Assembly (NCBI RefSeq): GCF_014699035.1
Contig: NZ_JACXAA010000002.1
Span: forward strand, 620,001 to 684,000
Length of the DNA stretch: 64,000 bases
Direction: 5' to 3'
DNA from: Spirosoma validum
Lineage (GTDB): Bacteria > Bacteroidota > Bacteroidia > Cytophagales > Spirosomataceae
The position numbers were made by a program, and so were the translations under genes. Below are positions 45,138-52,785 of the stretch, piece after piece. Each line of letters begins with the position of its first letter. Position 1 is the first letter of the stretch. The notes below the pieces were generated by a model. That model was given only the letters and a program-made list of their open reading frames with translations, made no database searches and was not told where the DNA came from.

Positions 45138-47090
45138 TTAAGTGGTGATACGTTTCAATTTGACATTTTCGACTGGCCGAATGACCAGAGGTACTTTTTC
45201 GACTTTAACTGAACTACTATCCAGACCAAACCAGCGGTCTTCGGGCGTAGTGAAGCTTTTAATGCTGAAGTAGATATTCATAATTAACCGTTCCCGGGCG
45301 GGTAACTCATTCTCGAACGACAGAAATTTTTCCAATACAACAAAGCGGAAGTCTCCAATGACGTTTTGACGGCTAAGTGATTCATAACGACTGGTAATGT
45401 CCACCTCTTTATTCTTCACCATGTCTTCGATCACTTTTCGGAAGAACAGGTTAATGCGTTGCTCAACCCGAAAGCCCAGCTTGAAGGTTACTTTGTAGGC
45501 ATCATCGGGGGCAATGGTGTTCACTTTATACTCCATTGTGTAGGGGTCGTCGGTTGTATCAACGTGAACAAACCAGTAGATGTCTGCTCGCTTAGGACGT
45601 TTCTGGAAGATCGAATAGATGATTTTCGACTCAATCTCCGACTGCCTGGCCGCATTGCTCATAAACACGATATGCGTGGCATATTTCGGAATGCTAATGT
45701 CCCGGCTGAGTTCCTTAATCGCCTGCGTATATTGATCGATGCGAACGTATTCGGTCAGGCGCAGTTTGATCTGGAAAGCCTGCAACCAGATGTACATGAC
45801 ACTGGCTATGGCCGAACCAATCAGCACCGAGACCCAGCCACCATGTGGAAACTTGATTAGGTTAGCGACCAGGAATGAGCCTTCGATGCCCAGATAAACT
45901 GTTAGAAATAACACAACCCACCAGGCTTGATACTTGTGCGTATATAAGTAATACGACATCAGCAACGTGGTCATGAGCATCGTTAAGGTAATGGCCAGAC
46001 CATAAGCCGCTTCCATATTAGATGACTCACGGAAGTACAATACGACCCCTACACAGCCCGCCCAGAGCAGAAAATTAACACTCGGTACATACAACTGCCC
46101 TTTCTGAACACTTGGATACCGCAAACGAACTTTGGGCCAGAAATTAAGTCGAATGGCTTCGCTGATAAGCGTAAAGGAGCCGCTGATAAGGGCCTGGCTG
46201 GCAATGACTGTAGCGACCGTAGCAATGCTGATACCAATGGTTAGGAACCAGGGGGGCATTACTTCATAGAAGGGAATGCGATCCTTTAAGACTTGTCCCT
46301 GAATGCCTAACAACCAGGCACCCTGCCCAAAGTAATTGAGTATCAGGCATGATTTGACGAATACCCAACTTACCCGGATATTGGCTCGGCCACAGTGACC
46401 CATGTCAGAATAGAGGGCTTCGGCACCGGTTGTGCATAAAAATACTGAGCCCAATAGCCAGAAGCCACCCGGATATTCTCCTAGGAGCCACCAGGCATAG
46501 TACGGATTAAAGGCCGCCAGGATCCCGGGAGCCTGGGCAATCTGAATAATCCCCAGTACACCCAGCATCACAAACCAGATCAGCATAATAGGTCCAAAAG
46601 CTGTACCGACTACGTTTGTCCCGAATGCCTGAATAAGAAAGAGAATAGTTAAGATCGCAATAACGATCTCAATGATCTGTATATGTGTAATGCTTGGGTA
46701 GAGCAGACGTAATCCTTCCACTGCCGATGAAACCGAAATGGGCGGGGTAATGATACCATCAGCTAGCAGGGCCGATCCGCCAATAATGGCCGGTAAAGTC
46801 AGCCAGCGGGCGTGTCGCCGAACCAGGGCATAAAGGGCAAAAATGCCGCCCTCACCCCGGTTATCCGCCCGTAGAATCAGGATAACATACTTGACCGTTG
46901 TTTGCAGGGTGAGCGTCCAGAATACGCAGGACAAGGCTCCCCGAACGACATCGGCACGGATAATGTTATTTGGACCAATAATGGCCCGGAGTGTATACAG
47001 GGGCGACGTACCAATATCGCCATAGATGATACCCATTGCTACCAGTAGCCCAGCGGCTGTAACGGTATCTAAATGTTTCTTATCTTCCAT
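45138..47090 (-). CDS. kup: Potassium transporter, Kup/HAK family
   Basis: Kup imports K+ with protons across the inner membrane. The 650-residue protein begins MEDKKHLDTVTAAGLLVAMG and shows the family core GIIYGDIGTSPLYTLRAIIG, DNRGEGGIFALYALVRR, DGIITPPISVSSAVEGLRLL and GAEALYSDMGHCGRANI. About twelve membrane segments are followed by a soluble C-terminal domain (from residue 440). The ATG at 47090 is used; an earlier in-frame start at 47138 has no family resemblance. The length is typical. The inverted repeat after the stop may end transcription. Confidence 0.93.
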   Translation of the reverse strand: MEDKKHLDTVTAAGLLVAMGIIYGDIGTSPLYTLRAIIGPNNIIRADVVRGALSCVFWTLTLQTTVKYVILILRADNRGEGGIFALYALVRRHARWLTLPAIIGGSALLADGIITPPISVSSAVEGLRLLYPSITHIQIIEIVIAILTILFLIQAFGTNVVGTAFGPIMLIWFVMLGVLGIIQIAQAPGILAAFNPYYAWWLLGEYPGGFWLLGSVFLCTTGAEALYSDMGHCGRANIRVSWVFVKSCLILNYFGQGAWLLGIQGQVLKDRIPFYEVMPPWFLTIGISIATVATVIASQALISGSFTLISEAIRLNFWPKVRLRYPSVQKGQLYVPSVNFLLWAGCVGVVLYFRESSNMEAAYGLAITLTMLMTTLLMSYYLYTHKYQAWWVVLFLTVYLGIEGSFLVANLIKFPHGGWVSVLIGSAIASVMYIWLQAFQIKLRLTEYVRIDQYTQAIKELSRDISIPKYATHIVFMSNAARQSEIESKIIYSIFQKRPKRADIYWFVHVDTTDDPYTMEYKVNTIAPDDAYKVTFKLGFRVEQRINLFFRKVIEDMVKNKEVDITSRYESLSRQNVIGDFRFVVLEKFLSFENELPARERLIMNIYFSIKSFTTPEDRWFGLDSSSVKVEKVPLVIRPVENVKLKRITT

Positions 47091-47405
47091 ACAGTAGGCT
47101 TGCGCCTTGTCGTTCCAAACGGGGTCAAAACGGGGCAAAGATAACCTATGTTTAGATTCATTGACGCTGGTTTAGTCGAAAGTTGATACCTGGCCGACTA
47201 CATAAAAATTTGGCCGAAAGTTAGGCAAGCAGGGATTCACAGAAGAAAACCAGATGCGTCTTTATATCGTACATATGGTTGCCGTTATTCATACCGGCTG
47301 ACGTTTTGTTTAATTAGGTGTGTTGTGTAGATGGCCCGTTTAGTGAACAGGCCATCTCTTTTTTTTAAGAGCTTCGAATACTGACTTAATGCGCTGGTTA
47401 ACAGA
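47091..47405. other. Intergenic region, 315 bp, with an orphan plus-strand terminator
   Basis: Both flanking genes are on the minus strand, yet a strong plus-oriented terminator lies at 47329-47367. A short plus-strand transcript could start between 47090 and 47300. The only small open frame seen there is 15 codons from the ATG at 47253 and is not convincing as a protein gene. Confidence 0.5.
47329..47367 (+). terminator. Orphan plus-strand terminator
   Basis: AGATGGCC (47329-47336) pairs with GGCCATCT (47350-47357), followed by CTTTTTTTTAAG. No plus-strand gene lies upstream within several kilobases. On the minus strand the hairpin is preceded by A's rather than followed by T's, so it does not suit the flanking minus-strand genes. 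Confidence 0.75.
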
Positions 47406-48866
47406 TTATTGTTGGCTATTCTTGATCAGTGCTACGTAAAACCGAATCATGTTCTGGTAATCGTTGACACCGATGCGCTCGTTAGTACCATGAATGCCCT
47501 GTGTTTCGGCATCGTTGAGCGGTATGGGCGAAAAACGATAGATGGATGACGTAAGCGCTGAATAGTATTTAGAATCCGTGGCGCCGAGCATAACATAAGG
47601 CGCTACCACTACGTCGGGAAAAACGCTTTTGATTGTTTGATGTATTTTTAAAAATGATGGACTTCCCGGGTCTGATACGATCGACGGATCGTTTCCCTTT
47701 CCCAGGATATTTACTTGAATACTGTCGTTGTCAATTACCTGCTTAACGCGTTCGATAACACCTTCAACCGTATCGCCCGGTAATAAGCGAAAATTAATGG
47801 TAGCAGTGGCATCAATCGGTAATACGTTGTCTTTGGCACCAGCTCGGAAAATCGTAGGTGCTGTTGTAGTACGTATCGATGCATTGGCCGACTTTGTCTG
47901 CGACATTTGGTGCTCAATAAGCGGACCAAATAGCCATCGGTTCGCCAGGGCTACGCGTTGCCCAAACGAAACCTCTGAGGCTACATAATCCAGTAAACGA
48001 TCGACCCCTCCGTCCAGACGGGCTGGAAAAGGATTGTGTTCTAACTTACTGACGGCCTCAGCCACCATGCCAATGCTGGTTTGTACTGGCGGCATCGACG
48101 AATGACCGCCTTTCCCAATCGCTGTCACTTCAAGACTCAGGTAGCCTTTTTCCGTAATGCCGATCAACGCAACTCGTTTATTCAGGCCTGAAACGCCATC
48201 GGTTTTAATGATACCGCCTTCGTCCAGTACATATTCTACGGACACTCCTCGTTGCTTCAGCGCAGCAGCAATCGTTTGAGCACCTCGTTTTCCTAATGTT
48301 TCTTCATCCTGACCGAAAGCCAATAATATGGTTCGCTCAGGTTGAAAGTTAGTATGTAACAAATACTCGACTGATTCGAGAAGACCCATTACGCTCATTT
48401 TATCATCGAGCGTACCACGGCCATACAGATAACCGCCTTCAATCAGACCATCAAAAGGTGGGCGTTTCCACATGCGTTGCGTTCCCTGAATCACCGGCAC
48501 AACATCGTAATGGCCCATTAGCAAAATGGGTTTCAGAGCTGGATTTTTACCCTGCCACTCATAGAGTAGGCCATATTGATTGAAAGTCTCGTGTTTAAGC
48601 CGCCGATGAACAAGGGGAAACGTAGCACGAACGTAAGTTAGAAACTTGTCGAACTGGGTTGTGTCCGTCAGGGCGTAATCCGTGAAAGAAACGGTAGGAA
48701 TTCGGATGGCACCAGCCAAATGTTGAATCGCTGAATCGGGAACTTCGATTGGGGTGGCTGGCGGTACGTTGGTTAACTGATGCGACGTTAATCGGAACGT
48801 ATTGATGAGAAGCGCAACAAGCAGTAAAATCAGTAAAGCGCCAATGAGTCGTAAAATTGATCGCAT
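47406..48866 (-). CDS. M20 family metallopeptidase, PM20D1-like
   Basis: The 486-residue protein has an N-terminal membrane anchor (about residues 5-26) and a periplasmic M20 di-zinc domain: MGHYDVVPV with the first metal His and catalytic Asp, GRGTLDDKMSV with the bridging Asp, GQDEETLGKRGAQT with the catalytic Glu, and ALDEGG-like VEYVLDEGGII. The dimerisation lid domain follows (GKGGHSSMPP). PM20D1-like members make or hydrolyse N-acyl amino acids; others are general carboxypeptidases. Substrate is undetermined. It lies between a plus-oriented terminator and the Y-RNA-like array. Confidence 0.87.
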   Translation of the reverse strand: MRSILRLIGALLILLLVALLINTFRLTSHQLTNVPPATPIEVPDSAIQHLAGAIRIPTVSFTDYALTDTTQFDKFLTYVRATFPLVHRRLKHETFNQYGLLYEWQGKNPALKPILLMGHYDVVPVIQGTQRMWKRPPFDGLIEGGYLYGRGTLDDKMSVMGLLESVEYLLHTNFQPERTILLAFGQDEETLGKRGAQTIAAALKQRGVSVEYVLDEGGIIKTDGVSGLNKRVALIGITEKGYLSLEVTAIGKGGHSSMPPVQTSIGMVAEAVSKLEHNPFPARLDGGVDRLLDYVASEVSFGQRVALANRWLFGPLIEHQMSQTKSANASIRTTTAPTIFRAGAKDNVLPIDATATINFRLLPGDTVEGVIERVKQVIDNDSIQVNILGKGNDPSIVSDPGSPSFLKIHQTIKSVFPDVVVAPYVMLGATDSKYYSALTSSIYRFSPIPLNDAETQGIHGTNERIGVNDYQNMIRFYVALIKNSQQ

Positions 48867-49042
48867 AGAGTGGGTCGGAATGAACGATGAAGTGAATGTA
48901 TCGAAAAGGCAACCGCTGTGTTACCCTCACTGCTACGTGTATCCTGGCCCAAAAACGCCAATATTTAGTACAAAAGAAATACCAGGTGATTAAAAATAAC
49001 TGCAGGAGACCGGTAAATCAGCATTCTTCTTAGTTGACATAA
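48867..49042. other. Promoter side of the M20 peptidase gene
   Basis: This AT-rich stretch separates the last Y-RNA-like element from the start of the peptidase gene. It should carry the peptidase promoter; no consensus element, repeat or gene was recognised in it. Confidence 0.4.
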
Positions 49043-49188
49043 TAAAAACACCAAAACCAGGTGGCGGTCGAACAGACGTCTATCGGATGCTCTACATGGA
49101 TCTACCACTGATGACTCAGTGAGGTGGATTTTCACCACCAACCCCTAGATCAGGACGAAGAAATTCTGTTCTACGACACCGGTTTTGG
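49043..49188 (-). ncRNA. Y-RNA-like ncRNA, copy 4 (three-way junction)
   Basis: The ends pair: CCAAAACC (49181-49188) with GGTTTTGG (49051-49058), extended inward by GGTG/CACC past one bulged base. GAACAGA pairs with TCTGTTC farther in, with a TA bulge, forming a long stem. That stem carries GGTGTCGTAG, shared with the other three copies. Inside are GATCTA (49146-49151) with TAGATC (49099-49104), a GGTGG/CCACC hairpin (49123-49139) and a CACTGA/TCAGTG hairpin (49106-49121), giving a three-way junction. TGTTTTTATT follows as terminator. No canonical T-arm loop is visible in this copy. The stem resembles a Ro60-binding Y RNA stem. Confidence 0.6.
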
Positions 49189-49204
49189 CATTATCAAATA
49201 AACA

Positions 49205-49351
49205 TGCAGGGCAATAAGCGAAAAGCGTGTGATGCTCTACCCACTGAGCTACACCGGGGTTTTGCCCCAGCGACCGGATTCGAACCGGCGACGACCTCGT
49301 TAGAAGCGAACCGGGCCGCCGGAGCGGTAACGCTAGTCTACGGCACCCGCA
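49205..49351 (-). ncRNA. Y-RNA-like ncRNA, copy 3 with permuted tRNA mimic
   Basis: The terminal helix is TGCGGG (49346-49351) with CCTGCA (49205-49210), and the 5' strand continues GGTGCCGTAGAC. Inside, a T arm (GCCGG, loop TTCGAAT, CCGGT; 49273-49289) is followed directly by an acceptor-like hairpin (CGCTGGGG at 49265-49272, CCCCGGTG at 49252-49259, closed by a CAAAA loop) and then a D arm (GCTC, loop AGTGGGTA, GAGC; 49234-49249). A real tRNA has its ends at the acceptor; here that stem is closed and the ends are elsewhere. This matches what is known of the tRNA-like module of bacterial YrlA RNAs. Confidence 0.72.
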
Positions 49352-49387
49352 GAAATAAATAATGTTCTAAAACGAAGCACTTACCTA

Positions 49388-49486
49388 GAAAAAATACAGG
49401 GCAACAGGCTGTCAGAGGATGGGAGTCGAACCCAACGCTTTTCAGCGTTTCCACCAGCGAAGTATCTCTGTCATACGGCACCTGCA
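49388..49486 (-). ncRNA. Y-RNA-like ncRNA, copy 2
   Basis: TGCAGG (49481-49486) pairs with CCTGTA (49395-49400), and a T-run (ATTTTTTCT) follows at the 3' end. The 5' strand reads GGTGCCGTATGAC. Inside are CAGAG/CTCTG, a perfect AACGCT/AGCGTT hairpin with a GAAA tetraloop (49434-49449), and a T arm (TGGG, loop TTCGACT, CCCA; 49420-49434). ACTTCGCT is shared with copy 1. It is about 99 nt, the shortest of the four. It cannot be charged as a tRNA since there is no open acceptor end. Confidence 0.65.
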
Positions 49487-49493
49487 CAAAATC

Positions 49494-49630
49494 AAAACAG
49501 GAGTAACAATCGGAATGAGAAACGGGGCTGTGCTTGCCGGAGTCGAACCGGATGACCTTGTGTTACCTGTACACTACGTCATTCCTCCCCTCGTGGAGCG
49601 AAGTAACTCACGCCTACGACATCCTGTTTT
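49494..49630 (-). ncRNA. Y-RNA-like ncRNA, copy 1
   Basis: The terminal helix is perfect: AAAACAGGA (49622-49630) with TCCTGTTTT (49494-49502). The 5' strand continues with ATGTCGTAG. Interior features are GGAATGA/TCATTCC, a GTGT/ACAC hairpin with a D-loop-like ACAGGTA, and a T arm (CCGG, loop TTCGACT, CCGG) with D-like arm before T arm. It is 137 nt, begins 44 bases after the Ro60 stop on the same strand, and has no usual anticodon arm. It could be transcribed separately or cut from the Ro60 transcript. Confidence 0.65.
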
Positions 49631-49633
49631 AGT

Positions 49634-49666
49634 AAACCTACAAGGTCCTAAAGACCTTATAGGTTT
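49634..49666. repeat. CCTTATAGGTTT palindrome after the Ro60 gene
   Basis: AAACCTACAAGGTC (49634-49647) pairs with GACCTTATAGGTTT (49653-49666), 13 of 14. The same arm recurs between susC and susD at 38188-38237. It sits between the Ro60 stop codon and the first Y-RNA-like element, where it might terminate or attenuate the transcript. Confidence 0.78.
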
Positions 49667-49673
49667 GTTTATT

Positions 49674-51230
49674 TCAGAGTATAATCTGTTCAATCGCACT
49701 CAGCGTCGTTTGCCCTTCTTCGAACGCTTGCAATACATCAAATACTTTATCGGACCAGCCAGCAATCAGATAAACGTCGTTCGGCTCAATACGTAATGGC
49801 GCATTTCCGTAACCGGCTAAGTCGAACAAATACAATCGTGCGTCTGGAAACAATGTTTTATATCGCATCCATTTCGCCGATAATGTATTGGTATGGCTTT
49901 GGTTTGCCGTATGGCTATCCCATAACTGCGTATCTGTAAAGATCATTACCTTACTGGCTTTATGACGTCGTTTGATCAGGTCGTCAATCACCAGATAGCC
50001 GTTGGTCGAATAGCCGACTTCGCCTTCGCGTCGATAAAATTCATCGACGTTCGCCAGAATTTGTCGGGCGGGCAACGTAACGGTTTTCCAGCGATCACCA
50101 AACATACCACTCAATACGTTCCGGCACTTTGCCTGCAACAGCATCCCTAACAACAAGCCGATATCGTACAACTGCACTTTACTCCTGGCCGTGCCGCGTC
50201 CGGCTGAAACTGGTTGATGCATTGACCCTGATACGTCGCAGGCAACCACTACGCTTGTGAAGTAGTCGAAACCACGCAGGTTGGCTACACTGGCATAAAC
50301 CGCATCTTCGAGCGCTTCGAGCAGCATCGGTACGTGTCCGAACGATAACCCTTTCAACTCCCGATAAGCCGACAAAAACCGGAACGGCAATTGTTTTGCA
50401 TTCCGAACGGCTTTTTCGTCAGCCAGCAGCGTACAGACTTTTTCAACGTGTGCGCCACTGACGCCCGCTTCGAGTATGTTGCGCAGGTTACGTAGCGTGG
50501 CCATGTAGCCTAACCGTCCGCTGTTGATCAGTTCTTCCCACTTTGCCCGTACAGCCACCTGCTTTTCGGCTTCGTTTGCAAACGAAAGTCGTCCTAACGC
50601 ACTCAATTCGGTTTCCCAAGTATAAGGTGTATTTAACGTATAGTTCACGATCTTGTCGAAAAGGGCCTGCTGTGTTTCGTCTTTCGCCTTTGGGTGCACG
50701 AGAAACAACGCATCCCGCAGCTTGACGGCTGTATCCCGGTTATACTTGGCAAACTGGTATTCGTCAAATTTATTGAAGGCAGTTGCTAGTCCTTTTTGCA
50801 TCTGTTTCGAAATCCGGTTGAGTTTTTTGGCGCCGGTACGTTGGTTTGCCAACTGGTAGTAAGCCAGTAACTCCGTAATCTCGTCAGGACGTTGTACAGC
50901 CCGACCAACGGCTTTCCCGACCAATCCATCGCCGTTATGCACTTTCGCCAGTTCGCCCAGTAACACAATCGGCGCTGAACGCAGATACATCTGCTCCCGA
51001 ACATACACCGCCAGCTTGGCCACGAATACTGGATCAACTTTACCGACTAATGCCTGAATTCGCGCCAACCGTTGATCTGCTTTTTCATTGTACGAATCGT
51101 TTAGCATGGTCGTAACTACGGCCGAATACAACGCCATCTCCGGTGTTAGCGTGTACGCTTTGGCACCCTCGTAATTGACGGTTTCGGCGTTACCCTTAAC
51201 TAGTGGCGCGATAAGTTGATTGAATTTCAT
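49674..51230 (-). CDS. rsr: Ro60/Rsr TROVE-domain RNA-binding protein
   Basis: Ro60 orthologues bind misfolded RNAs through a ring of HEAT-like repeats and bind Y RNAs on its outer face; in bacteria they work with RNases such as PNPase. The 518-residue protein has the TROVE region (about 1-325, with LAVYVREQMYLRSAPIVLLG, ELLAYYQLANQRTGAKKLNR and LPFRFLSAYREL) and a C-terminal von Willebrand A domain with the MIDAS motif DVSGS at 332-336, Thr409 in STNGY and Asp433 in FTDTQLWDS. The ATG at 51230 is chosen since the next start upstream adds 62 unrelated residues that overlap the divergent regulator. Four Y-RNA-like elements follow directly. Confidence 0.93.
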   Translation of the reverse strand: MKFNQLIAPLVKGNAETVNYEGAKAYTLTPEMALYSAVVTTMLNDSYNEKADQRLARIQALVGKVDPVFVAKLAVYVREQMYLRSAPIVLLGELAKVHNGDGLVGKAVGRAVQRPDEITELLAYYQLANQRTGAKKLNRISKQMQKGLATAFNKFDEYQFAKYNRDTAVKLRDALFLVHPKAKDETQQALFDKIVNYTLNTPYTWETELSALGRLSFANEAEKQVAVRAKWEELINSGRLGYMATLRNLRNILEAGVSGAHVEKVCTLLADEKAVRNAKQLPFRFLSAYRELKGLSFGHVPMLLEALEDAVYASVANLRGFDYFTSVVVACDVSGSMHQPVSAGRGTARSKVQLYDIGLLLGMLLQAKCRNVLSGMFGDRWKTVTLPARQILANVDEFYRREGEVGYSTNGYLVIDDLIKRRHKASKVMIFTDTQLWDSHTANQSHTNTLSAKWMRYKTLFPDARLYLFDLAGYGNAPLRIEPNDVYLIAGWSDKVFDVLQAFEEGQTTLSAIEQIIL

Positions 51231-51344
51231 GATCGTCGGTGTTTTATAAACTTGACGATACAAAGGTTTTGGGCATCTGCGCAGTCTTTTTGCGTAGTTG
51301 TAAAAATTTTTGGTTTTTTTGAAAAAATTTTGTCGTCGTCCCGT
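51231..51344. promoter_or_regulatory. Divergent promoter region between Ro60 and the WYL regulator
   Basis: Only 114 bases separate the two start codons, so both promoters lie here. A near-repeat, TGCGCAGT (51278-51285) and TGCGTAGT (51291-51298), at 13-base spacing could be an operator for the WYL protein. A run of T's and A's follows at about 51300-51335. No exact -7 consensus was found. Confidence 0.5.
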
Positions 51345-52376
51345 ATGCCTGCCAACCGCAACGCCCTTATTCGATACCGAGCTATTGATACTTGTCTGGC
51401 CAATAAGTATCGGCAATGGACATTAGAGGCATTGATCGATGCTGTTTCAGAGGCTTTGTATGAGTACGAGGGGATGGATAAAGGCATCAGTCGCCGGACA
51501 ATTCAGGCTGATCTGCAAATGATGCGAAGCGATAAGCTTGGCTACAATGCGCCCATTATCGTGATCGACAAAAAGTATTATGCCTACGCTGATCCAGCTT
51601 ACAGCATTACGCAGATTCCACTGACCGGGCAGGATTTAGGACGTATCAGCGAAGCAGTTGAGGTACTCAAACAGTTCAAAGGCTTTTCGCATTTCGAGCA
51701 ACTGAGTGGCGTCGTTCAGAAACTCGAAGCGCATATCTATTCCGCTTCAACGAATCAGCGGACGATCATCGACTTTGAGAAGAATGACAACTTAAAAGGA
51801 CTTACGCACCTGGACGTACTTTATCGAACCATTGTTCAGCGGCAGGCTATCTCTGTTACGTATCAATCGTTCAAAGCTCATTTGCCTGCCCAGTTTCGTT
51901 TCCATGTCTGGTGGCTGAAAGAGTTTAAAAACCGTTGGTTTGCGGTAGGGGTTCGGGGTAATCAAAAAGAAGTGCAGCATCTGGCCCTGGATCGCATTAT
52001 CAGCATTGAATCTGCTGAGGAGACTGCTTATCGAGATAATCCCGGCATTACTGCTTCTACGTATTATCAGGACGTAATTGGTGTAACGGTCAGCCAAACG
52101 TTACGTCCCTGTAACGTGCTGATATGCGTTGCGACGGAACATGCGCCGTATGTAGAAACCAAACCACTTCATCATTCACAGCAACTTGTCGAACGGCGCG
52201 ACGACGGAATTGTTATCCGATTGGAGGTGCAGCTAAATTTTGAACTGGAGCGCGAAATCCTAAGCTTCGGTGATGGCATGACCGTTCTGGCTCCCGCCCG
52301 ACTTCGTGAACGAATTCGTCAGAAACTCAAAAACGGACTGGCGCAGTATGAAGAAGATGAAAAGATCGACTTATAA
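51345..52376 (+). CDS. WYL-domain transcriptional regulator
   Basis: The 343-residue protein has an N-terminal winged helix-turn-helix (about residues 8-75, ALIRYRAIDTCLANKYRQWT, then ISRRTIQADLQMM) and a WYL domain (about 155-225: VLYRTIVQRQAISVTYQSFK, FHVWWLKEFKNRWFAVGVRG and LALDRIISIE), then a WCX-like C-terminal region. WYL domains sense nucleic acids or other ligands and regulate RNA-repair and defence operons. Being divergent from the Ro60 gene with a 114-base gap, it is the obvious candidate regulator of the Ro60-Y RNA locus. The ATG at 51345 avoids overlap with Ro60. Confidence 0.88.
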   Translation: MPANRNALIRYRAIDTCLANKYRQWTLEALIDAVSEALYEYEGMDKGISRRTIQADLQMMRSDKLGYNAPIIVIDKKYYAYADPAYSITQIPLTGQDLGRISEAVEVLKQFKGFSHFEQLSGVVQKLEAHIYSASTNQRTIIDFEKNDNLKGLTHLDVLYRTIVQRQAISVTYQSFKAHLPAQFRFHVWWLKEFKNRWFAVGVRGNQKEVQHLALDRIISIESAEETAYRDNPGITASTYYQDVIGVTVSQTLRPCNVLICVATEHAPYVETKPLHHSQQLVERRDDGIVIRLEVQLNFELEREILSFGDGMTVLAPARLRERIRQKLKNGLAQYEEDEKIDL

Positions 52377-52785
52377 GGTTCTTTGTTAACGATGCCAACC
52401 GTAAAAGGAACGGGTTTGATTCCGGTGATACTAGCGCGATATCCAAACGTAGTAAGTTTAGTATTGTCCGGCGTCAATGACCCCGTATTGATACTCCTTT
52501 AATCTGAGACTTGACGTTATTTTTTTACGTTCAGCTAATCGAATAAGTGTACGGGCAAATGAGGAAGTACTTTTGCGATGTGCCACACCGCTGTAATGTA
52601 AAATGCAGGTACTCCATTCAGACAGTGTCAATCATAGGCATTGGAGCCAGCGCGTTGAGACTGCATAGACAGGCACGAGCAGCCTGTAGAAGGCTATCTA
52701 CGTAACGTTGATCCGTACTGTGGTCGAATTCGATTTGGTTTTCTTGATTTCAACATTGCTAAATTCAACATCTTTAGGGATACCC
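52377..52785. other. Intergenic region, 409 bp, with possible gene remnants
   Basis: No intact gene is found. On the minus strand an open stretch without a start codon (about 52629-52760) ends with residues VDSLLQAARACLCSLNALAP and then MPMIDTV before a stop, and a second one covers about 52377-52490. Both have protein-like composition but no start and no recognised family. They could be decayed genes. No terminator was identified after the WYL gene. Confidence 0.35.

Noticed and set aside
49200..49600. Canonical tRNA genes on the minus strand
   Set aside because: T-arm and D-arm sequences are present, but no unit has an open acceptor stem with the arms in tRNA order, and a continuous cloverleaf could not be built. 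The units fit tRNA mimics better.
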